A stretch of DNA of 64,000 nt from Lewinellaceae bacterium (GTDB taxonomy: Bacteria > Bacteroidota > Bacteroidia > Chitinophagales > Saprospiraceae). The stretch's first letter is position 1. Each line of letters starts with the position of its first letter. Below the pieces are notes generated by a model that saw only the letters and a list, made by a program, of their open reading frames with translations, was not told the origin of the DNA and did no database searches. The translations under genes were made by a program, and so were the position numbers. Below, in pieces: positions 61,201 through 64,000 of this stretch. The DNA is taken from assembly GCA_020636095.1 (NCBI GenBank), contig JACJYN010000005.1, positions 372,001-436,000 of the forward strand, given 5' to 3'.

Positions 61201-61878
61201 TCCAGCTTCGCACAAGGCTTCGGTGGGCGGGGAAAACGCGCAGTGGGCCGTCCAGTTATCCTTGCTTAGCACCGCGCCGGTGAGCGCATCAATGCGCAAG
61301 TTCCAGTAGTTGGCGTCATCGGGGCGGTCGATGGCCAGGCCCCAGGCCAGGCGGGCGGCGCCGTCGGCCATGAGTTGATACACCAGGCGCACCTCGATAT
61401 CAGAATCGGAGATACTACCGCCGGCGTAGGTGAAGCGCCGTTCGTCTTCCTGTGCTTTCAGGGGTAGCCCTCCCCGGATGGTTAAACCCAGGTGGGCGGC
61501 GGCGCTTTCGATGGCCCGGTAGGCGGTAAGCAACGGATGAGTGGTATTGATTTTGGAGGCGAGGCCAGGCGTAAAGCGGTTGGTGGCAAAAGCCACCTGG
61601 CCTTCTTTGGTAATGTGCAGCCCACTGATGGCGTTGAAAAGTTCAATGCCTTCGTGTTGCTGGGCCAGGTAAAGATGCGTCAGGCCATTGTGCTTCGTCT
61701 GATACTGATCCGTCACCCGAAAGTTATTGATATCGGCTTCGGTGAGATGCCATTTTTCCCGCTGTTCGGCCAGGTAGCGCTTAGCGATATCCAGCGGCGC
61801 CGGTGGCTGTGCCCAGGCGGCTGAGGCAAGGAAGAGGGAAATGGCGAATACTAAGAGGAAAGTAAATCTGGCTATCAT
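58258..61878 (-). CDS. Secreted M36 (fungalysin-type) metallopeptidase with T9SS sorting domain
   Basis: This 1206-residue protein has a signal peptide (FLLVFAISLFLASAAWAQ), an N-terminal FTP propeptide (about 25-240), the M36 catalytic domain with HEYTHG and the downstream Glu in GEGWSDFLSMAA (zinc site), a PA domain inserted around residues 490-590, a DUF11/CARDB-type beta domain near 820-900 (LKISKSATPLLNAGEV), an immune-inhibitor/MAM-like beta domain to about 1110, and a C-terminal T9SS sorting domain (KLFPNPARDVLNVMLELEAP, GFYVVKVSAGEAVWVGKVI). It is exported by T9SS and degrades external protein. Confidence 0.9.
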   Translation of the reverse strand: MIARFTFLLVFAISLFLASAAWAQPPAPLDIAKRYLAEQREKWHLTEADINNFRVTDQYQTKHNGLTHLYLAQQHEGIELFNAISGLHITKEGQVAFATNRFTPGLASKINTTHPLLTAYRAIESAAAHLGLTIRGGLPLKAQEDERRFTYAGGSISDSDIEVRLVYQLMADGAARLAWGLAIDRPDDANYWNLRIDALTGAVLSKDNWTAHCAFSPPTEALCEAGSAKPEVRTESEMNTKPPFSAFRLPASGFNHASEGHSSEPLKHRNQETLFADAQYRVFPIPLENPAEGARELLLNPHDPLASPYGWHDTDGQEGPEFQITRGNNVHAYQDGNGNNNSAGDEPDGGAGLNFDFPLNLAQEPETYQDASVTQLFYTNNFMHDLAYAYGFDEPAGNFQQNNYGNGGAAGDYVAAEAQDGSDVNNANFTTSPDGGIGRMQMYRWNSPGAVFSVTAPEAIAGFYEVRPALFGGNITNDLLAGPVVEYNGGTGLPSLACAPAQNAAALNGSVALIDRGTCDFDRKALNAQNAGAVAVIICNYADDLVNMGPVSVGALVNIPVVSMRYSHCQTLRQSLNQEVEVAFQLPGDNGPIRLDGSLDNVVVAHEYTHGISNRLVGGPSSTSCLSNDEQMGEGWSDFLSMAATVKPGDTGATPRTYANYVLRQGASGTGLRRKPYSTDWSINNQTYEDITGTTTYQSLGEAWAVMLWGLYWKLVDEYGWDEDPVNGNSGNNLAIQLVMDAMKLQACSPGFIDARDALLAADSINNGGANACYIWEVFARRGLGYAAEQGSRFNRNDGLADFSPLPECVKELKISKSATPLLNAGEVLTVTLTVTNHKDAAATEVMVSDEIPAETVYVAGSATGGAPELSGGEIRFDIGDMASGEERVLSYQLSTLSGLPSVRQFLDDMENGPDNWIASNLNPTGFDFWSYSDNDAHSGDYSWYVRNTASANDQALELKAAVVVSGTQPALRFYHRFETEAGLDGGFVEVSTDGGSSWEPVQELITRTPYVRPLAASTLSVPALRAYSGSSGGEWLDTYIDLRSYLGEELLVRFRFGSNGSGAPNAFNPGWYVDDIEFLDLVNYNGEACVSSLLGDQACTRAPYLGTVVESAIVSAAKSRDRELAVKLFPNPARDVLNVMLELEAPSQVTIGLAGIDGRHIRQYQVNATGSGRLLPVDISGLAPGFYVVKVSAGEAVWVGKVIKE

Positions 61879-62213
61879 AAGGTGGTGAGTGATGATATGA
61901 TGGTGGAATTAATTCTAGTGCTAAAAGTACCTGAACACAATAAGTGAGGCATAAAACCCGGGCATAGCCCATTATATTCAATCAATCAATCATTCATTCT
62001 GTCCATATACTTACAGGCTCAAAATTAGCCATTTTTTTTTGTTTCTAATGGATTGCTTGCGGCTCCCGGCGGCGATTCAGACAGGCCATCCGGTTGCCTC
62101 AATTTATTAGGGTTCGAAGCCGTTTCCTTTTTGCTGTTGAAATGTTGGTTTAGCCTCCGGCAGGGTTGTGCAAAAAAATCCGATCTTTGAGGCCAAACCT
62201 TGAAGAGCAAGCT
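61879..62213. other. Divergent gap with repeat copy B
   Basis: This 335-base gap between the M36 gene and rlmB holds dispersed repeat copy B at 61926-62013. The remainder (62014-62213) includes the rlmB promoter region and no gene or RNA was recognised. Confidence 0.5.
61926..62013 (+). repeat. Dispersed ~85 bp intergenic repeat, copy B
   Basis: agtacctgaacacaataagt up to catatactta is collinear with 30791-30875; both carry aaacccgg, agccc, attatattcaatcaatca and ccatatactta. This copy has an extra atca unit and a gt insertion. It lies 48 bases upstream of the M36 peptidase start (minus strand). Confidence 0.7.
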
Positions 62214-62960
62214 ATGCCAAAAGAAAAAGATATCTCCATCATCTACGGCCACCATCCGGTTGCGGATGCGTTGCGTTCGGGCACGCCCATCGACAAGGTG
62301 ATGCTGCAGCAGGGTATCCGTGGTGAAATGGAAAAGGAACTCCGGCATTTGTGTCGCGATGAAGGCGTTCCCCTGCAGGTGGTGCCCAGGGAGCGCCTCA
62401 ACAAGATTGTACGGGGTAACCACCAGGGGGTCATCGCCCTGCAGGCCCTGGTTCGTTACTACCGGTTGGAGGATGTGTTGCCGGGCATTTACGAGCAATC
62501 GGAAACGCCCCTGATCGTTCTGCTCGACGGGGTGACCGACGTGCGCAACTTCGGCGCCATTGCCCGGACAGCCGAGGCGGCCGGCGCTCAAGCCCTGGTC
62601 GTCGGCCAGAAGAACAGCGCCCAGATCAACGCCGATGCCATGAAAACCTCCGCCGGCGCCCTGGCCAGCATCCCGGTCTGCCGGGAAAGCAGCCTGGTGG
62701 CCGCCATTGAATACCTGCAACTGTCTGGCATCAAGGTGCTGGCCAGCAGCCTGGATGCCAGCAAGCCCCTCTATGATTTAGACCTCCGGCAGCCGGTAGC
62801 CTTCATCCTGGGCGCCGAAGGGGAAGGCATCAGCCCCGCCGTTGCCCGTGCCGCGGACGAACAGTTCATCATTCCGCAAAAGGGCACGACGGATAGTTTT
62901 AACGTGTCGGTAGCGGCGGGTATGATGTTGTACGAGGCAATGCGGCAAAGGAGGGGATGA
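62214..62960 (+). CDS. rlmB: 23S rRNA (guanosine-2'-O)-methyltransferase RlmB-type (TrmH family)
   Basis: The 248-residue SpoU/TrmH-family methyltransferase has an N-terminal RNA-binding substrate domain (IIYGHHPVADALRSG, RGNHQGVIALQAL) and the SPOUT catalytic domain with motif 1 NFGAIARTAEAAGA near residue 118, motif 2 ILGAEGEGISPAV near 200 and motif 3 SFNVSVAAGMMLYE near 227. It methylates a guanosine of 23S rRNA. An upstream ATG at 62166 would add 16 unrelated residues. Confidence 0.92.
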   Translation: MPKEKDISIIYGHHPVADALRSGTPIDKVMLQQGIRGEMEKELRHLCRDEGVPLQVVPRERLNKIVRGNHQGVIALQALVRYYRLEDVLPGIYEQSETPLIVLLDGVTDVRNFGAIARTAEAAGAQALVVGQKNSAQINADAMKTSAGALASIPVCRESSLVAAIEYLQLSGIKVLASSLDASKPLYDLDLRQPVAFILGAEGEGISPAVARAADEQFIIPQKGTTDSFNVSVAAGMMLYEAMRQRRG

Positions 62961-63421
62961 GGCTAAGGTCGGGAATCCCGCAATTCTGCGAGACAGGCTC
63001 TTCGCCTCGGTTAAAGCCAAAATCGCTACCCTACTTAGTTTACAGTATCCTTAATTGAACAGTCTCCAAAAATTCAAGAATTGGCCTTGTCAAATTGCAT
63101 TTTCATTAATTTTTGAGCAGCCAATTTAATTGTTTTTAGTAACTATTCAGCATCATGGTGATTTAACCCCTGGCGCGAAATTTTGTAGGCTTTTTTTGCC
63201 GGAACCCCTTCTCATTCCCCTTGAAAGGGGAAGGTTTGCTTACAAAATTTCGCACCAGAGGCATCCATAGCCTTATGCTAAATAGTAACTGTTTTTATAC
63301 AATCCACCTGCCTGGTAGGCAAGAAAGAAGCAAGTTTTTTTCGAAGCAGCGGCATTATATTGATATGAAATGCTAATTTCATTTGAACAATGAAAACCGG
63401 CACAACCCATAAGATAAGACT
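62961..63421. other. Intergenic region with a palindromic element
   Basis: The 461-base gap between rlmB and the CocE-type gene holds the palindromic element at 63138-63290. The remaining AT-rich sequence holds no recognised gene. Confidence 0.5.
63138..63290. mobile_element. MITE-like palindromic element, 153 bases
   Basis: agtaactattcagcat (left) and atgctaaatagtaact (right) are inverted with few mismatches, and the symmetry continues to inner blocks: ctggcgcgaaattttgtag on the left against ctacaaaatttcgcaccag-type sequence on the right (both about 17 of 19). Arms are ~50 bases, centre ~45 bases with ccccttgaaagggg. It is the clearest of the four elements of this design in the window. Confidence 0.65.
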
Positions 63422-64000
63422 ATGAAGAAAGGACCACTACCCCTGTTCAACCTTAGGCCCAAAACGAGGTGGCGCTGGCCCCTTATCCTGGCCATAGCCC
63501 TGCTGGCTGGCCCTTTGTCCTCATCCTACGGCCAGGAAGCCGCGATCAACGTAACCGTAGAACACAACGTCATGATACCCGCCGGCGATAGCGTGTTGCT
63601 GGCCACCGATATCTACCGGCCGGCTGTTGACGGGCAGCCGGTAACCGAACTCCTGCCTCTGCTGCTACAACGCACCCCCTATGGTAAATCAGAAGGACGG
63701 TTTGCTCCGCAGGCTGCCTATTTTGCCAGCCAGGGCTATGTGGTGGCGTTGCAGGACTTGCGCGGGCGGTACGACTCCGGCGGAACCTTCACCAAATACA
63801 ACCCGCTGGAAGCGGCTGACGGCGCTCAAACGGTGGAATGGCTGTCGCGCCTGCCTTATGTGGACGGACGGGTGGCCATGTGGGGCACGTCCTACGGAGC
63901 GCACACGCAGGCAGACGCCTCCAAGCTCAACCCGGAAGGTTTGTCGGCCATGGTCATTAATATGGGGGGCATGGCGAACGCCTGGGACCACGCGGTACGG
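63422..64000 (+). CDS. CocE/NonD-family hydrolase, N-terminal part only
   Basis: The first 193 residues are present; the gene runs off the right edge. It has a signal peptide (LILAIALLAGPLSSSYGQ), so it is exported. The alpha/beta-hydrolase core includes LLQRTPYGKSEGR, VVALQDLRGRYDSGG and the nucleophile elbow WGTSYGAHTQ (Ser in GTSYG). CocE/NonD-type enzymes include cocaine-esterase and X-Pro dipeptidyl-peptidase relatives. Acid and His residues are outside the window. Confidence 0.85.
   Translation, partial: MKKGPLPLFNLRPKTRWRWPLILAIALLAGPLSSSYGQEAAINVTVEHNVMIPAGDSVLLATDIYRPAVDGQPVTELLPLLLQRTPYGKSEGRFAPQAAYFASQGYVVALQDLRGRYDSGGTFTKYNPLEAADGAQTVEWLSRLPYVDGRVAMWGTSYGAHTQADASKLNPEGLSAMVINMGGMANAWDHAVR

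Overview
The window looks like chromosomal DNA of a Bacteroidota, most likely a Saprospiria-type marine or soil bacterium. The evidence is a secreted M36 peptidase ending in a type IX secretion (T9SS) sorting domain, lipoproteins and outer-membrane barrels of Bacteroidota type, a PycTM-domain protein, and AT-rich intergenic DNA between moderately GC-rich genes. No rRNA, tRNA, CRISPR array, integrase or complete insertion sequence was seen.

Region 1 (1-9.4 kb) holds the end of a MoaD/ThiS-like diglycine protein, a BNR-repeat protein, and a complete co-directional operon for an aerobic, Mo/Cu form I carbon monoxide dehydrogenase: coxM, coxS, coxL, coxG, coxD, coxE, coxF. CoxL carries AYRCSFR, the form I signature with the copper-binding Cys. 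CoxF ends in a Cys-rich YHS domain. Membrane-complex genes such as coxB, coxC, coxH and coxK are absent.

Region 2 (9.4-14.4 kb) is the most unusual part: a TetR regulator, a lone [NiFe]-hydrogenase-like large subunit in which the first Ni-binding Cys is Phe, hypC, hypD and a glycosyltransferase. Both Cys that hold the Fe(CN)2CO unit remain. The nearby maturation genes are exactly those that build that unit, and no small subunit and no Ni-insertion gene (hypA, hypB) is nearby. I infer a possible iron-only relative of hydrogenase, or a CO/redox sensor, beside a CO oxidation operon.

Region 3 (14.4-30.6 kb) has tRNA hydroxylase MiaE, a 3-hydroxyacyl-CoA dehydrogenase, a SulP transporter with a beta-carbonic anhydrase (inorganic carbon uptake pair), a class V aminotransferase, two gene remnants (Rpn-type nuclease, FGE-sulfatase-type), a phosphoesterase fused to an outer-membrane barrel, an AstE/AspA-type hydrolase, a geranylgeranyl-reductase-type flavoprotein and an HtrA-type protease.

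Region 4 (30.6-64 kb) is mostly housekeeping or surface functions: prohibitin-like SPFH protein, cytochrome c, AnmK, an epimerase, a large GAF protein, an HD-PycTM fusion, two SSBs, FtsK, a cupin-8 protein, a thiamine-binding-type protein, a second class V aminotransferase, SAM hydrolase, PhoH, AroA, OmpA, glutaryl-CoA-dehydrogenase-type enzyme, FolB with an insertion, an S24 repressor with candidate operators, the M36 peptidase, RlmB and the start of a CocE/NonD hydrolase. Four palindromic 150-200 bp elements resembling MITEs and a dispersed ~85 bp intergenic repeat are scattered through the second half.
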